Of a DNA stretch of 64,000 nt, positions 53,300 through 61,690 are shown piece after piece. The DNA is taken from contig CAVRAP010000020.1 in assembly GCA_963718995.1 (NCBI GenBank), positions 558,001-622,000 of the forward strand. Reading direction: 5' to 3'. The notes beneath the pieces are model-generated. The model did not search any database. It was not told the origin of the DNA and worked only from the letters and a program-made list of their open reading frames with translations. The stretch's first letter is position 1, and each line of letters begins with the position of its first letter. The stretch is from UBA4744 sp963718995 (GTDB taxonomy: Bacteria > Actinomycetota > Acidimicrobiia > Spongiisociales > UBA4744). The position numbers and the translations under genes are program-made.

Positions 53300-54319
53300 A
53301 TGGAACTAGGAATCACCAGCTTCGCCGAGACCATCCCCGATCCGTCCTCGGGGGCGACGGTCACCCATGGGGAGCGACTCCGCCAGGTGCTCGAGGAGAT
53401 CGACGCGGCCGAGTCGGTCGGGCTCGACGTCTACGGCCTCGGTGAGCACCACCGCCCCGACTTCGCCTCCTCCTCGCCGGCCACGGTGCTGGCCGCCGCT
53501 GCCGGACGGACTTCGAGGATCCGGCTTTTTCCGGCAGTTTCGATCCTCAGCACCGACGATCCGGTACGGGTGTTCCAGCAGTACGCCACGCTCGACCTGG
53601 TTTCGTCGGGCCGGGCCGAGTTGCTGGTCGGAAGGGGTTCGTTCATCGAGTCGTTCCCATTGTTCGGGTACGACCTCGACGACTACGACGACCTCTTCGC
53701 AGAGAAGCTCGACCTGCTCCTCCAGATCCGGGACAACGAGCAGGTCACCTGGTCGGGGAGGTTCCGGTCCCCGATCAACGGCCAGGGCATCTACCCGCGG
53801 CCCGAGCGACCGCTCCCCATCCGCGTTGGGGTGGGCGGAACTCCCCAGTCCATAGTTCGGGCCGCCACCCGCGGTCTGCCGGTGGCGCTGGCGATCATCG
53901 GCGGAAGCCCCGACCGTTTCAAGGTGCTGGCCGACCTACACCGCCGCACCCTGATCGAGCATGGATACGATCCCGCCGAGGTGCCGTTGTCGGTCCATGC
54001 CCACGGGTACATCGCGGACACCATCGAGCAGGCTGCCGACGAGTTCTACGGGTCCTACGCAACGGCCATGTCCCGCATCGGGCGGGAACGGGGCTGGGGT
54101 CCGATGACCAGAGCACAGTACGACCTGATGCGCGGTCCCGATGGTTCCCTCGTGCTCGGCGACCCCGAAACGGTTGCAGCCAAGATCCTGCGCTGGAAAG
54201 AAGTCCTGGGTGTCAACCGGTTCGAACTGCACGTCAGCGTCGGGTCACTCCCCCACGAACAGGTGCTCCGCAACATCGAGTTGCTCGGAACCAAGGTGGC
54301 GCCGATGGTGCGAGGTTGA
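53300..54319 (+). CDS. LLM-class flavin/F420-dependent oxidoreductase
   Basis: A 339-residue luciferase-like TIM-barrel oxidoreductase. Visible features are GLGEHHRPDFASSSPATVLAAAAGRT, a substrate and flavin loop, RIRLFPAVSILSTDDPVRVFQQYATLDLVSSGRAELLVGRGSF, and PIRVGVGGTPQS, which binds phosphate. Many relatives use FMN or coenzyme F420. The protein is complete. No neighbour explains the substrate, although four F420-type nitroreductases lie in the window. It is divergent from the lipoprotein gene. Confidence 0.85.
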   Translation: MELGITSFAETIPDPSSGATVTHGERLRQVLEEIDAAESVGLDVYGLGEHHRPDFASSSPATVLAAAAGRTSRIRLFPAVSILSTDDPVRVFQQYATLDLVSSGRAELLVGRGSFIESFPLFGYDLDDYDDLFAEKLDLLLQIRDNEQVTWSGRFRSPINGQGIYPRPERPLPIRVGVGGTPQSIVRAATRGLPVALAIIGGSPDRFKVLADLHRRTLIEHGYDPAEVPLSVHAHGYIADTIEQAADEFYGSYATAMSRIGRERGWGPMTRAQYDLMRGPDGSLVLGDPETVAAKILRWKEVLGVNRFELHVSVGSLPHEQVLRNIELLGTKVAPMVRG

Positions 54320-54365
54320 ACGCTCTCGCCCGCGCCCATCGGTAGGTTCCGGGCATGGCCGTGCC

Positions 54366-54992
54366 TCAGGCGACCGACAGCCTCACCCAGATGACCCGTT
54401 GTTGGGGATGCTGGTAGGGAACCGGACGTTCGAATCTGTGGGCATTTCGGAACTCCCAGGCGTAGAGCCGCCCACCTGCGGCGAATGCGTCGAGCGAAAC
54501 ACCGTCGATCCTGTGTTCTTCCTGGTGATCTTTGAGTTCGGCCGTCGTGAAAGGACCGTGCACATCGACCAGCTCGGCCATCCCGGCAATCGCTCCCGAA
54601 CCCGCCGGACTCAAACCGACCGGGCCGCGCACCTTGGTGCAGAGATGGTTGAGCTCCCAGGTCTTGCGGCCCTCGATAAGCAACCACACCCACGGTTCCC
54701 GCACCGGCAACGTGTAGTCGAAGGGGTAGGTCCAGGAAAACGAAGTTTGGCAGGCGGGGCAGAACCAGGGTTCGGCCGCCGTATCCCCGTCCAGGTCGGT
54801 GCCGGTGAACTCGATCCGGTCCCGTTCGCACTCATCAGGTGTAAGGGCGGGAGGGCCGATAACCCGGCGACGGACCCGGGTTCGGTCTCCGCAGCCGGGG
54901 CAGGGTGGAATCAACTCCGGCTCGGGCAGGTAGCGGACCGTCGGCATGCTGGGCGACCGGACCATTTCTCGCATCTCGCTCCCGAATGTCAC
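54366..54992 (-). CDS. ASCH-domain protein with N-terminal zinc ribbon
   Basis: A 208-residue protein. Residues ~30-85 have two CxxC pairs (CPGCGD and CPACQT), a zinc ribbon. The C-terminal half is an ASCH domain (WVWLLIEGRKTWELNH, IAGMAELVDVHGPFT, YAWEFRNAHRFERP), a PUA-like RNA-binding fold. Such proteins can act in RNA processing or as nucleoside amidohydrolases (YqfB type). ATG 54992 is used; a few N-terminal residues are uncertain. Confidence 0.75.
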   Translation of the reverse strand: MTFGSEMREMVRSPSMPTVRYLPEPELIPPCPGCGDRTRVRRRVIGPPALTPDECERDRIEFTGTDLDGDTAAEPWFCPACQTSFSWTYPFDYTLPVREPWVWLLIEGRKTWELNHLCTKVRGPVGLSPAGSGAIAGMAELVDVHGPFTTAELKDHQEEHRIDGVSLDAFAAGGRLYAWEFRNAHRFERPVPYQHPQQRVIWVRLSVA

Positions 54993-55383
54993 GATTGGTT
55001 CGTTCTTGTACTGGCATCGACAAACCGCTCGCGATCTTGAGGAAACAACGAAGCCTTCCTGAGGACCGACCGGGCCCAGGGCCGAACGGCTCTATTCCCT
55101 AGGGCCCTTCCGCATCGGAGCCCCAGTTGGGGATGAGCCCGTCGAGCCTCGCGTCCCACGAGCTTGGACCCGAGCTTCGGGAAATTCACTTCGAAATCCC
55201 CACAACGACTGGTCGGTCGTGGGGGCGGTCGGCGAGACATCCACACTTCCGGCCACCGGGACCATCAGGCCGGAAATAAGGACCTGCGTCGGCCGAGGTC
55301 GCGGGTGGTTGCCGGTTCGACTTCCCGACTCGCTGTCGATCGCACGGGCCGCCCAGAATCCCCCACTCACGAGGGAGGACACC
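54993..55383. other. Intergenic region upstream of the lipoprotein/ABC transporter genes
   Basis: 391 bp with no gene I can support. A partly paired stretch (CCCCA and TGGGG arms with CGAC/GTCG inside, about 55200-55226) could form a hairpin. I did not find a recognisable riboswitch or tRNA. Confidence 0.45.
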
Positions 55384-55932
55384 TTGAAACGACTCACCAC
55401 GCTGCTTCTTGCTGTCGCACTGGTAGCCAGTGCATGCGGCGCGGCGGCCGATGCCGGGGTCGGAGAAACGACCACCACGACGGCGGCTGCTACGACCACA
55501 ACGGAAGCGACCACGACAACAACCAAGGCCACCACCACGACCACCGCCCCGACGACCACGACCACCGAAGCATCCGGCATCGTGGAGGGCGAAGATCCTG
55601 ACGTAGATGCGATCGTCGTCGCCTACACGACTGCCCTCGATAGCGTCACACCGTACGAGGACAAGGCGCCTTACATCGATGATCCCGAGGGGCTCGAAGA
55701 CACCGTCGCCCAGTACCTGTCAACCGGCGAGTCCATGGGCGGCATCGGTGTCGCGGTATCTGCAGTAGCGATCGACGGCGACACAGCGGTCGTTACCTAC
55801 GACCTGTTGTTCGGCGGCAACCCCACCTATCCCGATCTCAGCGGCGATGCCGTCAAGACGGCCGACGGCTGGAAGATCACGCGGGCAGGGTTCTGTTCGC
55901 TGATGTCTTCGGCACGGGTCGGATGCCCGTAA
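55384..55932 (+). CDS. Lipoprotein with Thr-rich linker and NTF2-like domain
   Basis: A 182-residue lipoprotein starting at TTG 55384 (GAGGGAGGA site). The lipobox is VASAC; then a long run of Thr with Ala and Glu (about 28-62), then a ~120-residue domain (VDAIVVAYTTALDSV, VAVSAVAIDGDTAVVTYDLL, KTADGWKITRAGFCSLM) resembling NTF2-like/SnoaL-type lipoprotein domains. The gap to the ABC-transporter binding protein is 13 bp, so it may belong to that operon. Confidence 0.7.
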   Translation: MKRLTTLLLAVALVASACGAAADAGVGETTTTTAAATTTTEATTTTTKATTTTTAPTTTTTEASGIVEGEDPDVDAIVVAYTTALDSVTPYEDKAPYIDDPEGLEDTVAQYLSTGESMGGIGVAVSAVAIDGDTAVVTYDLLFGGNPTYPDLSGDAVKTADGWKITRAGFCSLMSSARVGCP

Positions 55933-55945
55933 CCGGGAGATTGGT

Positions 55946-56938
55946 ATGCAGACACGGCTGATCGGGCTGGTGCTGGCAATGGCGTTGGTCGGTGGCGCCT
56001 GCGCTTCTCAACCCGTCGGCACCACAACCGCCGGGGAAATAACGACCAGCACAACGGTCGGGACCACGACCTCGACTTCGAGCGTGGGAGCTCCCGTGAT
56101 CGCAACCTTCATCGGTGCCGATGACGTTGAGTCGACGATCACCGACACGAGTCGCATCGTCACGTTGAGCGGGGACCTGACCGAGACAGTATGGAGGCTC
56201 GGTTTCGGGGATTCGGTGGTAGCCACCGACGTCACCACCGTCTACCCCCCGGAAGCCATCGGGCTGCCGGTGGTGGGAGTAGGCCGTTTCCTGTCGGCAG
56301 AGGGAGTCCTGGCGCAGGACCCAACCCTGGTAATCGGTGACACCCAGACCTCTCCGCTGGAGGCGATCGAGCAGATTCGGAGCGCCGGGGTCCCCGTAGT
56401 GGTCCTCGACGTACCGACCACCTTTGACGGCTTATACGACAAAATCGAAGACCTGGCCGACGCTCTCGGAGTCCCCGAAAGAGGAGCAGATCTCGCCGCC
56501 GAGGTCCGGTCGGGGATCGAGCAGGCTCTCGAATCGGCGTCGGCACTCGAACCTACACCGGGTATCGCTTTTGTATACAGCCGGGGTCCCGATGTGATGC
56601 TGCTCTTCGGGTCGGAGATGACCACCCAGCCCCTGATCGAGGCCGCCGGTGGCCGCGACGTGGGTGCCGCAAGCGGAGTGACGGGCACAGTGTCGATCAC
56701 TCCCGAGGCTCTCGTTGCAGCCGCGCCGGATGTCATTATCATCACCAGCGAGGGTTTGCAGGCGCTCGGCGGCGAGCCGGGACTGCTGGCGATTCCTGGT
56801 TTTGCCGAGACCCCGGCGGGTCGAGACGGGCGCATTCTCAATTATCCGGAAGGGGACTTCCTGACGTTCGGCCCGCGTATCGCCGGGTCCCTCGAGCTGC
56901 TGATCGCCGATCTTCATTCCATACTTCTAGATTCGTGA
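55946..56938 (+). CDS. hmuT: Haemin/siderophore ABC transporter substrate-binding lipoprotein
   Basis: A 330-residue binding protein: signal peptide with lipobox GGAC, a Thr-rich spacer, then a helical-bridge binding domain (SRIVTLSGDLTETVWRLGFGDSVVATDVTT, PTLVIGDTQTSPLEAIEQIRSAGVPVVVL). The form, with LPVVGVGRFLSAEGVLAQDPTLVIG, matches HmuT-type haemin binding proteins more than ferric-siderophore ones; Co-cobalamin is possible too. It is followed at once by the permease gene (GTGA overlap). Confidence 0.8.
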   Translation: MQTRLIGLVLAMALVGGACASQPVGTTTAGEITTSTTVGTTTSTSSVGAPVIATFIGADDVESTITDTSRIVTLSGDLTETVWRLGFGDSVVATDVTTVYPPEAIGLPVVGVGRFLSAEGVLAQDPTLVIGDTQTSPLEAIEQIRSAGVPVVVLDVPTTFDGLYDKIEDLADALGVPERGADLAAEVRSGIEQALESASALEPTPGIAFVYSRGPDVMLLFGSEMTTQPLIEAAGGRDVGAASGVTGTVSITPEALVAAAPDVIIITSEGLQALGGEPGLLAIPGFAETPAGRDGRILNYPEGDFLTFGPRIAGSLELLIADLHSILLDS

Positions 56939-57972
56939 CCCAACCGGCCGCCGCCACCGACCGCAAGCCCGGTCGCCACGCGGCGGTGTTGGTTCTCGGA
57001 ACCGGATTGCTGGCGCTGATGGTGGTTGGCCTCTTGAGTGGTGCGGTGGCGATCAACCCGGCCGACCTCCTCCATATGTTCGGCCGCCGGCTTGGATTGA
57101 CCGACGATCCGGAACGTCTCACCGATTCGGTCCTATGGGCCATCCGGCTTCCCCGGGTTCTGACAGGGGCAATAGTCGGGGCCGGATTGGGTGTTGCCGG
57201 AGCGGCCCTACAGGGGACGTTCCGCAATCACATGGCCGACCCCCATCTTGTCGGTATCTCCCCGGCCGCCGGCCTCGGCGCGGTGGCCGGAATCGCCCTG
57301 ACTCCCGCAGGTGGCCCACCTCTCGTCATGATGCTGGGCGCCGCCGCGGCCGGCGCTGGTGCCGCATTGCTGATGCGCAGAATCGCCAAGCGGGTCATCG
57401 ACTCCAACCAGTTCATCCTGGTGGGACTCGCCTTGGGACTGGCGATGCTGGCCTGGCTGGGGGCAATTGTCCTCGCCTGGGACAGCCCCCGGGTCCCGAC
57501 GTTCACGTTTTGGGTCTTCGGGGGACTAACCGGATCGACCTGGTCGGCGCTGGCCGCCGGAACACCAATCGTGCTCATCGGTGCAGCGATAGTGGCCGCC
57601 TCCGCTCGATCCCTTGACCTTCTCTCCCTGGGTGAGCCCGAAGCGCGCCACGTCGGGGTGAACGTCGACCGGGTCATCACCGTGATCCTGCTCGGTGTCG
57701 GCCTGGCGGTCGGAGGTGCAGTGGGTCTGGGCGGAGCCATCGGGTTCGTCGGCTTGATCGTCCCGCTCATCGTGCGCCGGTGGATCGGCCCGGCTCATGG
57801 CCGGCTCCTCCTCGCTTCGGCACTGGGCGGCGCTGCCATGGTGGTGGCCGTGGACATCCTGGCCAGGACAGTGGCCGCCCCGATCGAGATTCCTGTCGGC
57901 CTCTTCACGGCGATCCTCGGCGCGCCGGTGTTCGTTTGGTTTCTCATGCGAGTCGGACGGTCACGGTCATGA
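56935..57972 (+). CDS. hmuU: FecCD-type ABC transporter permease
   Basis: A 345-residue permease with about ten membrane helices and the FecCD signature (WAIRLPRVLTGAIVGAGLGVAGAALQGTFRNHMADPHLVGISPAAGLGAV in pieces, e.g. RLPRVLTGAIVGAGLGVAG). These importers move haem, ferric siderophore or cobalamin. GTG 56935 overlaps the binding-protein stop, and its stop overlaps the ATPase start (ATGA). The C-terminus (FLMRVGRSRS) is normal. Confidence 0.88.
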   Translation: MTQPAAATDRKPGRHAAVLVLGTGLLALMVVGLLSGAVAINPADLLHMFGRRLGLTDDPERLTDSVLWAIRLPRVLTGAIVGAGLGVAGAALQGTFRNHMADPHLVGISPAAGLGAVAGIALTPAGGPPLVMMLGAAAAGAGAALLMRRIAKRVIDSNQFILVGLALGLAMLAWLGAIVLAWDSPRVPTFTFWVFGGLTGSTWSALAAGTPIVLIGAAIVAASARSLDLLSLGEPEARHVGVNVDRVITVILLGVGLAVGGAVGLGGAIGFVGLIVPLIVRRWIGPAHGRLLLASALGGAAMVVAVDILARTVAAPIEIPVGLFTAILGAPVFVWFLMRVGRSRS

Positions 57973-58761
57973 AGCCGGCAGTGCAGGCCGAGAGGATCAT
58001 GTACCGCCAGGGCTCTGCAGTCCTGGTCGATGATGTGAGCCTCACGGCGGATCCGGGTGAGATCCTGGGGATTGTCGGACCGAACGGTGCAGGCAAGACC
58101 ACCCTGCTGCGAATCCTGGCCGGCGATCTAGCCCCGTCCGCCGGGCGGGCCCGGGTGCAAGACGTCGACCGCGTCCCGGACACCTCTGCAGGAACTGGCA
58201 CATCTGCGCGCCTATCTGAGCCCCAAGGGGGTGTCCGAGAATCCCTTCACCGTCCGGGATACGGTCACGATGGGCCGCCACCCCCACCGTCGAGCCGTCA
58301 TCGATGCCGGCAACCACGAAGCAATCGTCGAGTCGGCGATGGAACGAACCGACGTCATCCACCTGGCCGATCGGGTGATGAGCAGTCTGTCAACGGGAGA
58401 ACAACAGCAGGTTGGTCTGGCACGGGTGATAGCCCAGGAGACACCCGTACTTTTCCTGGACGAGCCGACCTCGTCACTCGACATAGGACATCAGGAAAAG
58501 GTCATGCAAGTCTTACGGTCATTGGCCCGGGAGGGCACCACCGTTCTGGTTATCTTGCATGACCTCAACCTCGCCGCCGCCCACACGGACCGCATGATCC
58601 TGCTCAACGGCGGGCGAGCGATCGCCACCGGCCTTGCCTCGGAAGTCTTGACGAGCGAGCGTCTGTCCTCGGTGTACCGGCAACCGATCGAAGTGGTACC
58701 GCATCCACACCGCACATGCCCCCTCGTTCTGACGATCGATCCTGGGGACGGCTCCTCCTGA
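57969..58761 (+). CDS. hmuV: ABC transporter ATP-binding protein, frameshifted
   Basis: Starts at ATG 57969 within the permease stop. The first frame carries the Walker A motif (VGPNGAGKTTLLRILAGDLAP) and reads to about DVDR; the second frame begins near TPLQELAHLRAYLSP, runs through NPFTVRDTVTMGRHPH, the signature STGEQQQVGLARVIAQ, Walker B VLFLDEPTSSLD and H-loop VILHDLNLA. Total 793 = 3n+1, so an extra base lies somewhere in 58156-58190; the corrected protein is 263 residues. It powers the haemin/siderophore uptake system. Confidence 0.82.
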
Positions 58762-58813
58762 AAGAGAGGCGATAGTCCCGGTAGTGTTCGTCGACCAACC
58801 ACAGGAGAAGATT

Positions 58814-59158
58814 ATGGCGATCACCGGCATGCACACCCTCGTGTTCTCACCGGAGGCCGACGCGGTCCGCGCCCTCTTGCGAGACGCTTTCGGATGGAAC
58901 CACATCGACACGGGTGACGGCTGGCTCAGCTTTGCTGCGCCACCCACCGAGTTGGGCGTCCACCCCGGCGAGCAGCCCGGTCACTCGATCTCGCTCATGT
59001 GCGACGATCTCGCCGCCACCATGGACGAGCTCAGCGCCAAAGGCATCGAGTTCCAGGGGCCGGTCGAGGAGAGAAGCTACGGGATGGTCACCACCATGCT
59101 CCTGCCGGGCGGCCTCACCATGATGCTGTACGAACCGACGCACCCGACGGTCAACTGA
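58814..59158 (+). CDS. VOC/glyoxalase-like protein
   Basis: A 114-residue protein with two beta-alpha-beta-beta-beta units of the vicinal-oxygen-chelate fold (ITGMHTLVFSPEADAVRALLRDAFGW; HSISLMCDDLAATMDELSAKGIEF; TMMLYEPTH). Metal-binding His and Glu positions are partly present. Function may be dioxygenase, lyase or resistance-like. An AGGAGA site fixes ATG 58814. It follows the ABC cassette by 52 bp. Confidence 0.7.
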   Translation: MAITGMHTLVFSPEADAVRALLRDAFGWNHIDTGDGWLSFAAPPTELGVHPGEQPGHSISLMCDDLAATMDELSAKGIEFQGPVEERSYGMVTTMLLPGGLTMMLYEPTHPTVN

Positions 59159-59203
59159 CCCCGGGCCGGGCCGACCGAACATCGGCCGGGTGCGGCCTGA
59201 ATC

Positions 59204-59404
59204 TCAGTACCGCCGCTTGATAGTCCTCGGATCGTCGATCGTGACGGCAACGATCGGCGACTCCGCGTCGCCGGGTTGCAGTACCTCCATGAGGTGGGCC
59301 TGCAACTCGGCCTCCGACATCACCGGTGTGGGGAGTATGTCGTCGGAGAGCTTCACGAGGATGCGGGCGCGGTATTCCTTGCTGGGCTGGCGTGGGCGGT
59401 CCAA
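59204..59404 (-). CDS. Small protein of unknown function
   Basis: A 66-residue protein from TTG 59404, backed by an AGAAGGAG site 6 bp upstream: RPRQPSKEYRARILVKLSDDILPTP and PIVAVTIDDPRTIKRRY. Mixed alpha/beta, no signal peptide. No family recognised. It is convergent with the VOC gene and divergent from the YCII gene. Confidence 0.5.
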   Translation of the reverse strand: MDRPRQPSKEYRARILVKLSDDILPTPVMSEAELQAHLMEVLQPGDAESPIVAVTIDDPRTIKRRY

Positions 59405-59558
59405 GTCGGCTCCTTCTGCACTGGGATCGACGATACCCGTTTCGTGCTCCGGGTGGATCGGGAAAGCACCGCTGGAGGTTTTTTTGCAAGAGTTGTCGAA
59501 ATCGGTGGCGAGTCTTCGTCGTATGGGCGAAGGTATCTCGAAAGCGAAGGGAGACACG

Positions 59559-59931
59559 ATGCCTACGTACGCAGCATTGATCTACGGGCCGGCCGAGGAC
59601 GAGGGCCAGGGCACTCTAGGAGGACTGGGCCGCGGTGATAGCCGAGTACAACGAGTTCGGCGAGAAGGCCGGGGCAGCCGGGGTGATGGCCGGAGGCGAA
59701 GCGCTTCAGGACACCTCCACGGCAACCACCATCCACGTGAAGGGCGGCAAGGGCGGCGAGTTGATCACCACCGACGGTCCTTTCGCCGAGACCAAAGAGG
59801 TCCTGGGCGGGTTCTACTTGCTCAAGTGTGCCGACCTCGACGAGGCCGTCCAGTGGGCCGCCCAGATCCCCGGCGCCTGGCACGGCAGGGTTGAGGTGCG
59901 GCCGATCGTTGACTTCTCCGAAGGCCAGTGA
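59559..59931 (+). CDS. YCII-related (DGPF) protein, frameshifted
   Basis: ATG 59559 starts PTYAALIYGPAEDEGQGT; the frame then breaks near 59616-59622. The second frame continues DWAAVIAEYNEFGEKAG, ALQDTSTATTIHV and TTDGPFAETKEVLGGFYLL, the DGPF signature. Length 373 = 3n+1; the corrected protein is 123 residues. DGPF/YCII proteins are the usual genetic partners of ECF42 sigma factors, and the sigma gene overlaps this stop by GTGA. They are thought to bind a small molecule; the enzyme role is unclear. Confidence 0.78.
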
Positions 59932-61122
59932 CGGTCGACGAGATCATCCGGATTGAGGGTGGCCGGGTACTGGCCACCCTCATCCGGTTGACCGGCGACT
60001 TCGGTCTGGCCGAAGACGCCCTCCAGGACGCGGTGGTCGTCGCCCTCGAGCAGTGGAACCGATCGGGCCCCCCGGACAACCCGGCAGCGTGGCTCACCAC
60101 GGTGGCCCGCAACAAAGCTCTCGACCGCCTCCGGCGGGAGGCACGCCGATCCCACAAAGAAACCGAGGCTTTCCAGATGCTGGCCGACCCGCCCGGTCCT
60201 CCCCGGGGTGACGATCGCCTGCGGCTTATCTTCACCTGCTGTCACCCGGCGCTGGCGCCGGCGACCCGGGTGGCGCTCACCCTGCGAACGATCGGCGGGT
60301 TGACCACCACCGAAATCGCCCGGGCGTTCCTGGTTCCTGAAGCGACCATGGGACAGCGGATCAGCCGGGCGAAACGGAAGATCGCGGTGGCGCATATCCC
60401 CTACCGGGTCCCCGCGCCGCACGAACTGCCGGACCGGCTCCCGGCCGTACTGGCGGTGGTCTACCTCATCTTCACCACCGGGCACCACGCCCCCGGCGGG
60501 CGTCTGGATTCGCGAGTCGACCTGGCGCAGGAAGCGATCCGGTTGGGCCGCCTCCTCGTCGAGTTGATGCCGGACGAACCCGAGTGCCTCGGGTTGCTGG
60601 CCTTGATGCTGGCCACCCATGCCCGTCGTGACGCTCGCCTCGACCCGATCGGAAACCTGGTGCTGCTGGCCGATCAAGACCGCAGCCGGTGGGATCACGC
60701 CGCCATTGCGGAAGCGGCCGAGATGGTCGACCAGGTGCTGAGGCGCCGGACCGTCGGCACCTATCAAATCCAGGCGGCCGATCGCCTGCCTGCACAGCCT
60801 CGCCGATTCGGACGCCACCACCGACTGGAAGCAGATCGTCGACCTCTACCGCAACCTCGAACAGGTCGCGCCATCCCCGGTGGTCCGGGTCAACCGGGCC
60901 GTGGCTGAAGCCAAGGTCTTCGGGCCGGAGACCGGACTCGCGCTGCTCGAACAAGCAGACGGGGTGGAACGGTGGCACCTCTACTGGTCTGCGGTGGCCG
61001 CCCTCCACCGGCAGGCCGGCCGGACCGATGCCGCAGCCCGGGCGTACCGGTCGGCCCTGGATTGCGAGATGAACGACACCGATCGGACGTTCCTCGAGGA
61101 ACAGCTTCAATCGCTCGAATGA
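59928..61122 (+). CDS. ECF42-type RNA polymerase sigma factor, frameshifted
   Basis: GTG 59928 overlaps the YCII stop. The protein has sigma region 2 (AEDALQDAVVVALEQW, AWLTTVARNKALDRLRRE), region 4 (LRTIGGLTTTEIARAFLVPEATMGQRISRAKRKI) and a long C-terminal extension of helical repeats (DDRLRLIFTCCHPALAP, PDRLPAVLAVVYLIF, then ECLGLLALML). The frame is lost near 60780 at VGTYQIQA, where an extra G precedes ATC, and resumes in another frame with IACLHSLADSD and VVRVNRAVAEAKVFG, ending at 61122. 1195 = 3n+1, 397 residues when corrected. ECF42 factors carry their control in the C-terminal extension rather than an anti-sigma factor. Confidence 0.8.
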
Positions 61123-61163
61123 CTGGACGAACCGGCTCCCCTGGGTAGGTAACCTTGGTGGTG

Positions 61164-61631
61164 ATGAGCCGTCCGTCTCCGCGCCTGCAATGGTTCTTCA
61201 AGGCTCCAGGCCGGTTATACCGGATGGGGCTAGGCCCGCTGCTGGGCCGACGATTCCTGGCGGTAACCCACCGGGGCAGGACATCCGGAAAGCTGTACGA
61301 CACGGTGCTCGAGGTGGCGGTTTACGACCCGGCCACGCATGAAAGCATCGTGGTGTCCGCCTACGGCACGAAAGCCGACTGGTACCGCAATCTGCAGGCG
61401 ACTCCGGCCGTGCGGGTTCGAACGGGACGCATGGACTACGTTCCCGAACATCGGATGCTCACCGAAGAGGAGGCGATCAACGCCGCGGCACAGTTCTGTC
61501 GGGACCATCCCTGGGAAGCCAAGCTCGCTCCTAGAGTGCTTCCGGCGATCGGGGCCGTCGCCCCCGGTTCGTCTGATCCGGTCGCGATGCTGGCTTCGCT
61601 GCCCATGGTCGCCTTTCGACCACAGCAGTGA
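61164..61631 (+). CDS. Deazaflavin (F420)-dependent nitroreductase-family protein
   Basis: A 155-residue DDN-type protein: FLAVTHRGRTSGKLYDTVLEV, VSAYGTKADWYRNLQATPAVRVRTG and EEEAINAAAQFC. The AYGTKADWYRNL core is the cofactor site. GTG or TTG a few codons upstream are alternative starts. It is the fourth member of this family in the window and, with the luciferase-like oxidoreductase, implies that the cell makes coenzyme F420. Confidence 0.78.
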   Translation: MSRPSPRLQWFFKAPGRLYRMGLGPLLGRRFLAVTHRGRTSGKLYDTVLEVAVYDPATHESIVVSAYGTKADWYRNLQATPAVRVRTGRMDYVPEHRMLTEEEAINAAAQFCRDHPWEAKLAPRVLPAIGAVAPGSSDPVAMLASLPMVAFRPQQ

Positions 61632-61690
61632 TCCTCGGCTCGCGGGCTACCGCCTAGGACCGGCCAAGGTGAATCTCGTCCGAAACCGGT

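Noticed and set aside
55190..55383. tRNA-like T-loop (GGTTCGACTTCC) near 55313
   Set aside because: No matching acceptor or anticodon stems; not a tRNA.
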